Shown piece by piece: positions 11,874 through 24,500 of a stretch of DNA of 64,000 bases. The DNA lies in assembly GCA_002104985.1 (NCBI GenBank), contig MCGO01000032.1:310001-374000 (forward strand). Reading direction: 5' to 3'. Position numbers and translations under genes: made by a program. The notes beneath the pieces are model-generated. The model was not told where the DNA came from and did no database searches. It saw nothing but the letters and a program-made list of their open reading frames with translations. Position 1 is the first letter of the stretch; each line of letters starts with the position of its first letter. The DNA comes from Rhizoclosmatium globosum (Eukaryota > Chytridiomycota > Chytridiomycetes > Chytridiales > Chytriomycetaceae).

Positions 11874-14800
11874 AAGAGCTGAGCGCTCACATCCTACCTC
11901 AAGGATTCTGCAAGTGCTCTACATTCTATTCTTTCTTGCTCTTTCCGTTGAAGGCGATAAATCTCAGGCTAACATAACAATCGCGTTTCTGGGCCCCTAC
12001 ATTGCATTTCCGGGCATAAAATTGAAAGGGAATCTGGTGACATCATACACGCCTTTGGAAGAAATATCGTCCGATACAATGGAATAGGGTCGAATTTGGG
12101 TCTTGTGGTTTGGAACGATGTTGGTGCACAGGTAATTGTTTGAAGTAACAAAGAAGGTCTCAAATCATTTTTGACCTTGGTCAGCTGGCAGTGGATTTAA
12201 TCAACAAATCTCCGGATATTCTTCCAAATGCTACTATAATTATCAAGCGTTTCAACGATTTGGATCCTGACTACTCGCATGGTGGCAGTGGGTATGCATG
12301 CAGTTGGCAATGACTATTCAAGAGCAGTACCCTGGTAAATGCAACATTCTGCTATCAATTTAGCTAAAATATTTTGTAGACGTAGTCGCTGTTTACGGTG
12401 GATTTGGAATTATATCCACATTGTAAGTTGTTTAATATTGAGACCAGAAATATTGATATCAAGAATTAGACTTACATCCGCATTATATTCCAAGTTTCAA
12501 ATACCACACTGTACTAGTGTAATTTCGGCTCCCGATTTTAATAATCCGAGTAATCGACCGTACTACTTTTCCTTGCTGCCGAGTAGGATTTAAACTGCCT
12601 TTTAATTTAAAAATCTGATTTGGATTAGATACTGGCTCTGGAACGGCATTGTGTATACTCTTGAAGCAATGGAATGTGAAGCGGGTTGCACTTATAACTG
12701 ACAGCGGATCTCCCGATTTAGTCTCATCGTTCAATGAATGTAATATCAGGATAATAACATTATCAACTGTTGCTGATAGCACCAGTATCCCGGAGATTAT
12801 AAACATTGGGGCCTTGATTAAACATTACGATCTTCGGTATGTCAACTTTCCAAATTACTCCATTTTTGAAAGTAAGCCAGCTACATCGTGCTGGACGCCG
12901 GATCACATACATCGGGACTTGTTTACTTCACATTTGCAGCGTAAGCGAGAAAATTTATCTTTTTCATCTTAATCTCAACTAGAAAGAATATGTCATTTGG
13001 CCTGGATACGTTTGGCTTACAACGACAACACCCTTCCCGTAGAAGACGGAAAGAGCTGTAAGATAGTTTACATACATTTAAAGGCATTATTCATATTGCA
13101 AATTTAAGTACTTGGACCTTCCTATAATTCAACTCTCATTGATGGATTGTTTGCTGTTTCAAGTGGAAATCCAGCAGTAAGCTACTATGATTCTCTATTA
13201 CAGATGTTTGTTGATAATGCAAATACTTACACCAAGCCACTTGGGTACGTACCTCTCTTAGTTTTGTCGTTTAACATTGGCCAAAGAAAAACCTATAGCC
13301 AAGCACATTGGATCCATTGGGCGGACTTGTGCATTTGACTGCATTGGAGTTTTGGCAAGTGGAATCTCTGCATTATGGAACAGACATCCCCGAAATACGT
13401 GTCTCAACGGAAGGCGCAGAATTTGATGAATTACACGACTTCGCCGATTCAAAGTATCGTGGATTTTCTGGCGATCCAATTAAACTTCGTCCTTCAGCTG
13501 ACATTTTAACGTTGAAACCTTCCTAATGAGATCCAATCGAATTAAAGCGCTCTCTTAGTCTTTCTTGGCCTTTCGGTTCTTCAGTGATTCGATAACAAAC
13601 GTACGTTCTTTTGAATTCACAGATATTAAAACATCTTTTTCAAAGCATTTGCTTGGTTGGACTTGGATACATCGTCAATATCGTATTTTTCGCGGAATTA
13701 CAAGTCTTTGCAGGAAGTAGGCTCTACGTCACTTAGAAATACACTGCTGAAACATATTTTCACAGACACAACGATTCCTCCACCTGATGGCCCATTTTTA
13801 CTACCGGTACCTTGAAAAGATTCAGAATATGGTTATGTAATTTTGTTTTTTGAAGTCAGTGGATTACTGGTGTGTGGCATCGACATTCTTGTCACACTTT
13901 GTTTCAAACACACAAAAGCTGTACGTTCCCAAATCCCAAGTTTCAACTTTATCACTGTAATTGGTGCGATTTTGGGGTATTCAAGCTCGTTCCTTCAATT
14001 CGGAAGGCCGACAATCGGCAATTGTATTGGAAATGCATGGCTTTTATCACTCTGCTTTGTGATGGTGTCAGCATCAATATCTCTCAAAAACGCGAAATTG
14101 GGGCTTATATATAACGCAAAGACAAAATTGCCAAAAATATATATGCAGGAAACAATTTGGATATTGCTGGTCAGCGGATTCGTAATTATAGATGCGGTGA
14201 GTGTAATATTGAATAGTATCTTTTAAAAAATAACGGTGTTAATTACCAGATATTTCTGAGCATTTGGACCTGGAAGGCAAATATCTACGTTTCCATCTCC
14301 ACCGACTTTTCTGCCTTGACAACAGAGTATACTTGCGCCACGAAAAGCCACATAATGAATACATTCTCATTGCGTACTACGTCATCCTCGGAATTCTATG
14401 TTCATACTCCGCTTATATGGCAAGAAACGTGACTGGGATTCACTCCAACTCATCCTACACATTCATAATCGTTTTATCAACCGCCATCTTTCTGACTATC
14501 GGCGAACTTATCAGCTCATCCTCATCTTCAACAATCTCCAAGATATTGTGCGGACGCTGATTGCTTACATCCTCCTCACGGAAATCATTCTTCTCAAACT
14601 CGTAAATAAGATTATCGGGGTATGGAGTGAAATGGATATGACAGTCACGATAAAGCTTCTTCTGAAGCATAAGAGCTCAGTTAGAGCTTCTATCACTGGT
14701 ATATATTCCAGTAAGATTCAAGCTCCATCACGGCAACAGAGTAGCGCACGAATCAAGAGTAAAAATAATAACGAAGTTGTTGACATCAAATCCAAACGAA

Positions 14801-15138
14801 AAGCTAGTGAAGCTGTAGGATCACTTCAACGTAAAATACTTGTCAAAGGAGTTAAAGTTGTTTTCAACGACAACAGATACTGGTCGGAATGGGTGACAGC
14901 GATTTGTGTAGTGACCAAGATTGGAAATGGGTGTGTTTTGGTGATGATTCCGCCTGAAGGCGAATCAAAGCCTTTCGATTGGCAGAAACGGATTGTCGTT
15001 GATATCGGAAGAAGGCCTTATCAGAGTGTAGCTTATTGCAGTGGACCTATTCCAGAAATCAGCATTGATTTCACAGCTGTTGAGAAAGCAGAGGGATTCA
15101 TGAGCGAAATAGCAAAGTACAAAAAAGAACTCCAATAA
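11866..15138 (+). CDS. Class C (family 3) GPCR-like receptor, copy 2
   Basis: Tandem paralogue of the receptor at 8533. It begins with a signal peptide (LQVLYILFFLALSVEG) and the same opening ligand-domain motif, FLGPYIAFPGIKLKG. Later exons keep NVKRVALITDSGSPDLVSSF, YYDSLLQMFVDNAN and the TM core (FFEVSGLLVCGIDILV; NAWLLSLCFVMVSASISLKNAKLGLIYNAKTK). The tail is GVKVVFNDN, WSEWVTAICVV and SIDFTAVEKAEGFMSEI, then a TAA at 15136. The gene shows more frame breaks than copy 1 (for example near 12090, 13340, 13700, 14320 and 14550), so partial decay cannot be excluded. It converges on SDHA, whose stop is only 62 bp away. Confidence 0.7.
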
Positions 15139-15200
15139 AACAGGTTTTTATTCAAGGCCAACCTTTTGCCTTCGAATGAAATAAAAGGGTGGATGCTAGC

Positions 15201-17392
15201 TTAGTAAACACGGGCGACAGGTGGTACAGACTTGCACTCGTTTTCATCCAATGTCTCGCTGATGACAGGTCTGTACTCCAACTTTGTGGTGACAGAGACC
15301 TCATCGTGGTATGAGAGTGTGTGCTTCATCCAGTTCTTGTCGTCTCTGGCAGTGATATCGTCACGGGCGTGGGCACCGCGAGATTCCTTACGGGCGGCAG
15401 CAGAGTGCATGGTTTGAACGGCGTTGGTCATCAAGTTTTGGAGTTCAAGAGTTTCGATCAAGTCAGAGTTCCTGAAAAGTGACGAAGCGTTGATAAGTAT
15501 AATTGTACACGCGATAATATTCAAAACACATACCAGATGAGAGATCTGTCGGTAACCTTGAGATCGTGCAACTCCTTAGCAACCTGGTCAATCTTGACAA
15601 CACCCTCCTGCAGAACAGACTCGGTTCTGAAGACAGCGGCGTGGTTCTGCATAACCTTTTGCATCTTCAAACGCAAATCGGCAGTCTTGTTGGCACCGTT
15701 GGCGTAACGGACCTTGTCCAAGTTAGCCAAGGTGGCAGCTCCAGCGTCAGCTGGCAGTGGGCGGTGTGGAGTTCCTGGCTTCAAGTTGTCCTTGATGTGC
15801 AAAGCGGCAGCACGACCGAAAACGACAATGTCGAGGAGGGAGTTGGCTCCGAGACGGTTGGCACCGTGAACGGAGACACAGGCAGCCTCACCAGCAGCAT
15901 AGAGTCCTGGAACAACGACGTCCTTTCCATCCTTGTGGGTAATAACTTCTCCGGTGTACTTGGTTGGAATACCTCCCATGTTGTAGTGAACGGTTGGCAA
16001 GACTGGGATTGGTTCCTTGGTAACATCAACACCTGGTCACATGGTTAGAATCGGATTGTGATGAAAATACTAAAACGCACCAGCAAAGATAGCAGCAGTC
16101 TCTGAGATACCTGGAAGTCTCTCGTGGAGAACCTCCTTTGGCAAGTGAGACAATTGCAAGTAGATGTGGTCCTTCTCTGGTCCAACACCACGACCCTCAC
16201 GGATTTCGATAGTCATGGAACGGGAAACAACGTCACGAGAAGCCAAGTCCTTAGCAGTTGGGGCATATCGCTCCATGAAACGCTCTCCCTGGGAGTTCAA
16301 CAAGAAACCACCCTCACCACGAGTACCCTCAGTAATCAAACAACCGGCACCGTAGATACCAGTTGGGTGGAACTGCACGAACTCCAAATCCTGGAGTGGC
16401 AAACCAGCACGGGCAACCATGGCGTTACCGTCTCCGGTACAGGTGTGGGCAGAGGTGGCACTGAAGTAGGCACGACCGTAACCTCCAGTCGCCAACACAG
16501 TCTTGTGGGATCTGAATCGGTGAATAGAACCATCTTCCATGTTCATGGCAATAACACCACGGCACTCTCCGTTCTCCATGATCAAGTCCAAAGCAAAGTA
16601 TTCGATGAAGTAGGTGGTGTTGTGACGAAGGGATTGACCATACAAAGTGTGGAGCAAAGCGTGTCCGGTTCTGTCAGCGACGGCAGCGCAACGGTAAGCC
16701 TGTCCTCCCTTTCCAAACTTCAAAGACTGTCCACCGAAAGCACGCTGGTAAATCTTTCCCTCTTCGGTACGTGAGAATGGAACACCGTAGTGCTCAAGCT
16801 CAATAACAGAGTGAGGAGCTTCACGACACATGTAGTGGATGGCGTCCTGGTCACCTATAATGATTTCTCAGCAAGATGAATGTGGGAGTTGAGGTTCCGT
16901 ACCGAGCCAGTCAGATCCCTTCACAGTGTCGTACATGTGCCAACGCCAGTCATCTTCAGTCATGTTTCCAAGAGCAGCGTTGATACCTCCCTGAGCAGCG
17001 ACGGTGTGGGAACGCGTGGGGAACAACTTTGTGATACAAGCAGTGTTGAAGCCTTCCTTAGCAAGACCGAAGGCAGCTCGGAGACCAGCACCACCAGCAC
17101 CAACAACAATGGCATCGTAGGTGTGGTCGATGATAGGGTAGGCCTGGGAGAGGGACTGGCCCTGTTTTGAAGGTTTAGGTTTATGCTGAGGATTGTTGCG
17201 GTATTTACATCAGCAGACTTTGCCCGCAGCTGCTGGTTACCAACGATTCCGTTGGCGCGAGCGCTCGAGTGGAAGGACGAGCGGAGGGTCTGGAATGGAC
17301 AGAGTTAGTGGGTCGTTTAACTTCGGGAACATCAAAAAGGTACGAACGTTGACAGATCTTGGACGAGCAAGATTGGCCGAAAGTCTGAACAT
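15201..17392 (-). CDS. SDHA (SDH1): Succinate dehydrogenase flavoprotein subunit, mitochondrial
   Basis: Complex II catalytic subunit: it oxidises succinate to fumarate with covalently bound FAD on the matrix side of the inner mitochondrial membrane. Five introns are visible: 17290-17347, 17162-17208, 16855-16902, 16033-16080 and 15472-15533. Exon 1 is a presequence ([15 protein letters not shown] then [14 protein letters not shown]). Next come the FAD motif [16 protein letters not shown] and the flavinylation site [10 protein letters not shown]. Substrate-site elements are [23 protein letters not shown] and [13 protein letters not shown]. The C-terminus is [18 protein letters not shown]. All exons join in correct phase with no frame break, unlike many neighbours. 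The plus-strand open frames over this gene are shadows. Confidence 0.97.
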
Positions 17393-17935
17393 TTTCTATT
17401 GAAAGAGGGACGAGGGTTAGGCGTCTGGTAGCTTGATGGGCAGGGTCGCGATTGTTCGTTGTTCCAAACTGAAGACTAATTGGCTCCAGTCCACTCTTCA
17501 GATTCGATGCTAAGTCTGTATCGTGCTGTATCCAAAGGCTGCTGTCGAGCCAGCTGTGGAATAGACGGCCAGTGTGTGGCAGGCATTGGAGACCCACCTT
17601 CTTTTCGAAAAAGTGCAAATCAAAGAAACAAGAACAGATCTTGCACCTTTCACGATCGCCACCTTTGTGTTTCATCCTCATCGTTGGTCATTTGTATTTA
17701 TTGTGTTCTTTTTTGAATGGGTCTTCTCATTTTGCAGTATCCACAGCCAAAGATCGTCGGGATGATGTAGACCAATCAAAGCTCAGAGCTCACACTTCTT
17801 CAGAGAACGATAACACAGATTAGCTCTCTCCATATACGCGAATATCTCTCTTCGTATATCAAAAACAATAGAAAGAAGGGAATAGGAGTCAGTAAGAGAT
17901 GATTCGAATTTTTCTTTACCTCTTCTTGAGCCGTC
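17393..17935. other. Upstream region of SDHA and of the tRNA; no gene seen
   Basis: This holds the SDHA promoter side (minus strand) and the left flank of the tRNA. Short open frames here look random. No TATA-like element stands out near the SDHA start. Confidence 0.5.
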
Positions 17936-18009
17936 GCCTGATTAGCTCAGTGGTTTAGAGCACCCGCCTTTTAAGCGGGTGGTCGCGGGTTCGACCCCCG
18001 CATTAGGCT
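17936..18009 (+). tRNA. tRNA-Lys (anticodon TTT)
   Basis: A complete cloverleaf can be folded. The acceptor GCCTGAT pairs with ATTAGGC (one G-T), and the D arm contains TAGCTCAGTGG (A box). The anticodon stem CCCGC/GCGGG encloses the loop CTTTTAA, giving anticodon TTT. The T arm GCGGG-TTCGACC-CCCGC contains the B box. T at 18009 is the discriminator or the first base of the terminator. There is no intron and no encoded CCA. Confidence 0.95.
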
Positions 18010-18012
18010 TTT
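18009..18012 (+). terminator. RNA polymerase III terminator
   Basis: A run of four T directly after the tRNA acceptor stem, the usual minimal Pol III stop signal. Confidence 0.6.
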
Positions 18013-18099
18013 GAGCGAGTTAAGAACGTGACATTACATCAAGGTGGAAGGTGTTGAGGATGGCAGAGAGGAAACCAAAAGGCTGCTCGTTTATTCATA

Positions 18100-21000
18100 T
18101 TACTCATTTTCCCCACTGCCAAAGTACTTTGCTATTTCAAGAAGCACAGTCTGTCTACTTTCAGACGACGTAAAATCAATCACTAGCTTATTGGAGTCTC
18201 CATATGAAACAACAACCCTTGCAGGGTCACTGTCAGATATAATCTTGTGTTGATTATTTGTTAACCGATACGCATGTGGCTCCCCGTCTGGCTCAAAAGA
18301 GAGCATCAACAGAAAACACCCTTCCTTTAAAGGATTGAGAAGACACAACGCTGATATCCATGTCGTACCCATTCCTTGCACTCGATACACAACGCGCACT
18401 CCTTTTGCAGTGTTTCTCTTTGTGGTAATAATAAGCTCAGGGTTTCTTTGGACTGATGGAGCGCGTGATATGCGTCCACTAGGAGCCTTTACAGTACTGT
18501 TATTGGAAGAACGGTTTCTTATCAAAGACTTCAATCGATTGCTAGACTCAGTTTCTGCCCAAATACCCATAATCTTGGCCACGAACTTCAAGAGAATCGT
18601 TTCCGAAAGAAGAATGAAAGTTATCAGTGTTTCGGTGTAGCGCTGAAACATCCAGGATGGTGCAGCCCCTGCAAGGAGGAACTCAATGCCGAGGAATAGC
18701 ACAACAGACAATATCAGAGTGACTAAGTACGAAAAGTTGGAATGAATTCCGACGATGTTGCGCCCGTAATATGCCGTGTGTGAACACAAGAGAAGCAGGA
18801 TAGTATGATAACGAAAAGCAAGTATTTCGAAACCATAGACCGACTCTCGCATTTATAGTCCGTTTGAAGATTATACACATCATTCCTGCTTGAAATGTAT
18901 AAATGCGATTCCCATGTCCAAAAGCTCAGGAGAATCACATCAAACATGATAAGACTTCCAGCCACCATAAACCAAAATACATCCCCGACATAAAATTTCG
19001 AAAGAACTTGCTTCGCGTTATAAATCAGTCCCAGTTTCAAGTTTTTCGCAAAAAGTGCTGCAGCGATAATTGAAAACGACAGAGAGTCATCCAAGTCTTT
19101 CCAACACATTTTGAGATTGTTGGCATTCCGAAATCAAAGTAGGAGCTCGCATATCCAAGAATCGCACCAGCTGCAATCGTGTAGCTGAAATTGGGGATTT
19201 GTGATCGGATGATGGAAGTTTTACGAAATAGGAACATGAAGGTACAGTCAAGGATGCAAATGCAAATGCCACAGATTGATAGAATTAAAAGAACTTCTCC
19301 TAGTGGTGAAGAGTAATCGAAGAGAAGGTCACTGAATATCAGTCCATCTGGAGGTGGAATTGTGGTGTCTATGTTTCAACTTAATTATTAAGATCGCGAA
19401 GAAGAGAAAAACAGGCCATACTTCCAGCAAAGATTGGTAGTGTGTTGTCTAAGATAGTAATTGCTGTTTTATTCATGTTGGTGCTTGCAAATTCTGAGAA
19501 GAAATTAGTGATGTCAACACTCATAAGATATAATTTTACCGTTGTAGTCAAAACTTGCTGTAAGCTGTACAAAAACGTACATACTTGGCTTCAGTTAGCG
19601 ATGGTCATAAATGAATATCAAACGCACACTGCTAGGTCGCCCGTTGTAAGAAACTGCACTGGGTCAGCTGAGAATCCTCGAAATCCTGTATCCATAAATG
19701 CTGAAGTATTAAGATATGATTGCGCTGCTCGCGTCACTACAGTATCAGTTGATGTTTGGCTCATGATATTGCTGATTCCTGATGCTAAAACTCCAAGGCA
19801 ATCGTAAGCAGTTAAACCACTCAAAGGATTCAGAGTCCTTGTTGTGAAATTATACTTTTGTCTGTGATAAGGACTGTTATTTTGCAACCCAAAATCTCAG
19901 CCTAATTTTTTTCATTACCCATATAGAGTTGTAAACCGATTCGCAGAATTGACGAAACTTTTATACAAAGGCAAGTAGTTGGAACTAGGTGGATTAGAGT
20001 TCCCGATAAATATATATCCGTCTATGAGTGAGTCGTTATATGCAGGACCCAACACTTTAGAGTATATTTAGTTATCCGTTCGATAAAAAGCATTTATAAC
20101 GTACATGTACTTCCATCTGACAACGGCAATGGAGTCGAAGTTCCCAACCAGACGTAGCCTGGCCCATAAGAAATGTTCCGCCTACAAATTGATTCAATCT
20201 CTTATAAATTGGGAAGCGCAATCGCCTTACGATGCAAGAGTGTAATACACAAGCCCTGATGTTTGTGATCCAGCAGATATTATGGTGTATCTGTGTGGAT
20301 GGGACTTAATACGGATTTTTCTTGCGAACTAATGTGTTATAAAACCTTGTGTCATAGTGTTTCAACAACGTCCCAATTTGTAAAATATCCGAAACAGCCA
20401 TATTGTCGCGAATAATAGACAGTACCAATATGCGAACGTTGCATCGATTTAAAGAGTCGAGGATGTCTTTGGATGAAGCATATGTAAGAAGTGCAACACG
20501 TTTGACGTTCCAAAGTTTCAAGAGGAGACAAATTGCATCACCCGCTCCGGAATCTGTAAATCGTTAATATTGAATAGTTGAAAATGAACAGGTTTTATAC
20601 TTGGGTTCATCGATAAGTAATATGGAAAGATGTTTCTGTTAACGAATTTGTATGATGAAATTAAGTTTGTGCAGTAAGGCAGTTGAAACTTCGAATACAG
20701 CGCGGCTGTGAGTCTATTTACAGACGTTAGACTCAGCGAGATAAACGGGAAGGGGGTTCAGCTCACACTGTCGGAATTGTTCCAAACCCACCAAAGACAG
20801 CGAGAACATCTGCAAGATATTGAGTTTTGTATTTATCGCAATGTTTTCATGTACCTGGATGCTGCTCTTGAATCGACATGGCAAGTTTCATCGCGTAACC
20901 GTAGCCAAGGTGAGCTCTGTTTGGATCCAAATCGTTAAAGCGCTTGATTTTGATGGTCGTGTTTGGAAGGATATTCGGATTTTGGTTGATTGTGTCCACA

Positions 21001-21316
21001 GCAATCTGTGAATTTGAATCGTGTCATTTTACTTCAACAGCATCTTGACGGTTCTCACCTGAGCGCCAACATCATTCCAAATAATAAGGCCAAGGTTAGA
21101 CGGATAACCGTTATATCTGATAATATTTGCCCCCAGACTGGCTTTTGAATATTCACTGACGAGAGTTCCATTGAGTTTGACTCCAGGAACTGCGGAATAT
21201 GGCCCCAGAAAACCAATCGTTATAGATGACTGTGTTTTATCGGCCCAAGCGAAACTTATCAATGTAAAGTACCAGAGTAGGAAATACATGAGGAGTGATT
21301 GAGCTGTATTATTCAT
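18100..21316 (-). CDS. Class C (family 3) GPCR-like receptor, copy 3
   Basis: Same family as the two plus-strand receptors, placed inverted on the far side of SDHA and the tRNA. It starts at ATG 21316 with a signal peptide (LLMYFLLWYFTLISFAWA) and ligand-domain motif FLGPYSAVPGVKLNG. It keeps NVKRVALLTYASSKDIL and NPLSGLTAYDCLGVLASGI. The TM region includes KNLKLGLIYNAK, and the last TM segments run through TLITFILLSETILLKFVAKIMG. The tail AKGVRVVYRVQG, TTWISALCLL, RVVVSYGDSNKLVIDF then a helix ends SGENE with TAA at 18100. At least one frame break lies near 19050-19110 and others in the 19.3-20.3 kb exons. The last exon (18100-18850) is clean. Confidence 0.72.
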
Positions 21317-21564
21317 TGTTATTGAATAAGGGATTTACGTCCTGCTTAATCCATTTGTTTCTAATCAAGAGCCAATGTTGCGAGTCGATGCATTGTTTCC
21401 AATGTAAATCCCTTCATTAATGGCATAATTAAATCACGAGAAGATCGAGTACTCTATATTAATTATGATAAAACAATAAAAGGATAAATTAAGTTCAGTG
21501 CTTCGCAACAAATGGGCGGCAAAAGCTTTGCATGCTTTGACCCAAGAACATTCCATCAAAGTGC

Positions 21565-24500
21565 ATGGACCCCGACACGTCCTACCCTCCACGCTTATTC
21601 GAGCATGAGCTGCGTGAAGCAACTTTGATTGGACAGCTTGTGTCGTGTCCAGCCGTTGAGCTGTCGACTGCACCAGTTCAAGGCCTCGCGATGGCACTAG
21701 TTGAAGGGAATAACGTGTCCGTATCCGTTGCGGGCGAGGTGAGTAATGATGCATTTGAATTGAGTATTATTAATATCGACAATTGTTTCTGTTCAGATTT
21801 GCGATGTCAAATGTCTTCTTTCTGAGTTGTTGCGCATCCAAATCGCGGGTTGGCGCTGTGATTTGACCGTGTCTGCTGTGGCTCTTGATCTTGGCGGTGA
21901 CTCATCTCTCGTTGATTTGATTGATGCATCGCCGGAGACAGACGATGAAGCTGGGACACTCGCGTTTGTGAATGAAGAACTTGGACACGTTCTCGAAGTG
22001 TGGGTCAGAACTGAGGCACAGGCAATAAGGTATTAAGGTTAACTCGATGGTTTATTGGTGCTTAATTCACCTGACACTTTGCTCATATTTACTCGACAGA
22101 ATCCTCGAATCGGCGTTTGCTGTCACGCCAAATCTCTCTCAAAAAGATCAAGTTGCCGTCTTCACTCTTCGGAAACATCGCAACGGCAATCCCGACTCGG
22201 CCATTACATCTCGCTTAGTCATTCGCTTTCCTGTTCTCGATATGATTAGGACACTGAAATGTGTGAGTGTTTCACAGACTTGACTGAGACTAAGACTGCA
22301 TAATTATCACAGCTGAGCTCGAAGCTCGACGATCAGAGAAAGATGCACAATTAAATCAATCGATTCAAATGAAGGGGCCGTCTGAAGTGAAGTCTGCTGC
22401 CCTCGGGCTGGTGGGTAACAAAGTTGCTCAGTTAGAAGCCGCCCTCGCCCTGGAGAAGGCTGCACATCAAGAAACAATCAATTATTTCACATCTGAACTT
22501 GAGCAAAGGGCTGAGCTCATCAATTCTTTGGAAGGCCAAGTTCGAGATGCTGCAAAATCAAACACTGAGGCGGTGGATCATTCCGTCAATACGTCGGCTC
22601 TATTGGCAGAGAAAATAGGAATTATTTCAACTCTTATGGCAGAGGCGGAGGAGCTGAAGGCGGCGAGGCAGAAGTCCGATGCTGCTCTTGCCGCAGAAAT
22701 ATTGGCACACCAAGAATCCATTCAGCGCTATACATCGAAACTCGCAGACAAGTCTTACGAAATGGAATCTATGAAAACCGAATTGACCAACCTCAAATCA
22801 ACTGCTGCACTTAGTCCGAACACATCCAAGGATGTGTCTCTGAATCAAATATCAATCCATTCTGAAAGGAACAGCAAAGGCGTTGCTGGAGTTTTGGGAC
22901 AATCATTGCCATCTCCACCACCAGAAGCACCAACGTTGGCTCGTCTTTCAACTCCTGAGATGAGAAGCATGTCTCCAGCAGGTCCGCCGACTAGCCCGGC
23001 GCCATCAAACCCTATTCTATGGATGCTTCTCCTTCATTTTCCCAAAGAGAGCAATCCCTCATAACGGAAGTGATTTCCCTACAACAACAACTCACTGAAA
23101 GTCAACACACCATATCACAACTCTCTCTCGGCCTCCAACTCCGAACAGAAATCGGAAAAATCGATGGAAAAGTAACTTCTGACGCAGACCAAGCTCTATC
23201 ATCACTGCAGAAAGAAAAACGCGAACTGGAGACAACATGCCAAGAACTCATGTCTCGTATCCAGGAATTAGAAGGCGGCCATACAATGACACCTCCGACC
23301 GAAACATTCAGGGAACTCGAAGTCAACACTCAAAAGTTACAGTTTCTCGCACAAGACCTTGAAACCTCACATAATGAACGAGGACGTCTTTCGACACGGA
23401 TTTCAGAGCTTGAAAAGGAAGTGAGTCGATTGCAAGGAGTTGAGACTCGTCTTCAAAGTGCACTCGTTGAATTGGACGCTGTTGTAAAGTCAAGAACACA
23501 TATTCAGCTCGTATTGCTGAACTGGATTTGAGGCTGGAGATGGTGAAGTCGGAGCTTATTGAATTTAAAAAGAAGGCGATAAAGGAAGAAGACGGTGGCG
23601 GTGAACCTGAGGTGAAGGCGTTGAAGGCTAAATATGGGAAGTTGAAGGAAGAGTTGATGTTGACTCAAGTCGTGCTTGAGGAGCGATCGCGAGAATTGGA
23701 TGATATCAAGCGATTAATCAAGGAGGTGAGTACTCTGGACATTTGCATCCCGGTAACTAATCATGTTTTAGGCGGCTAATTTTGAGGCTGACTTAGGCAT
23801 TGATCAGAATTCGTTGTCGGATTACTTTGAGTGAGTCGTTGATGAGGACGTCGTATTTAGCTTATGGTTATCAAAATTAGGGACTTGGAAAAGATGGTGA
23901 ATGAGAAAGTGCAACTGGAAGAACGCTGCAAGAAGCTTGACACACTCCTCAAATTGTCGCGGACAAAGTGCAAAGAGCTTGAAAGCAGCAACAAAACACT
24001 TAAAGAAACCCTCGCGAAACAAAGCGTGGATGACGCGTGAGTTTGATTGAATACTTCTATGTCGACAATCTACGTCTTTAAACAGCGCATTACTGGAGTT
24101 GGAAGAAGCGATGGCGAAATTAGTCGAGCAACTAGAACAAAGAGAATCTCAGCTGAGAAGCTCTATCGCCCGTTGTTCAGAACTCGAAGCCTCTCACAAG
24201 GAATTAAAGACGTTGACCCAAGAGAAGCAGAAACAGGAACAGAATCCCGAATTTTACCGAACTCTACATCAATACAAAGCTCTGGACGAATTGACAATCG
24301 AACTGAATCAGCTCAAAGAAATGAACGAAAGGTTGGAGGTGCAACTCAGGGAAGCGAAATCGGAAACCAAACAGCTTAAGCAGCGCGCAGTTCCTGAAAA
24401 CAAGTATGTTTCTTGAGTCATTTTTATCCAATGTCATTTAATGTTTTCCATAGAGAAAAGGACGAGGCGGAAGTACGGGCAAGAGAAGATGCCATCCGAA

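Noticed and set aside
8533..15138. Receptor pair as a bacterial-type ABC substrate-binding system
   Set aside because: The ligand domain is PBP-like, but it is fused to seven TM segments and split by introns, so a family 3 GPCR fits better.
15566..16774. Long plus-strand open frames (160 and 216 codons) across SDHA
   Set aside because: They run antisense through a clean, conserved SDHA exon set. Biased codon use in SDHA leaves the opposite frames open; the translations are Ser/Thr/Val-rich with no domain.
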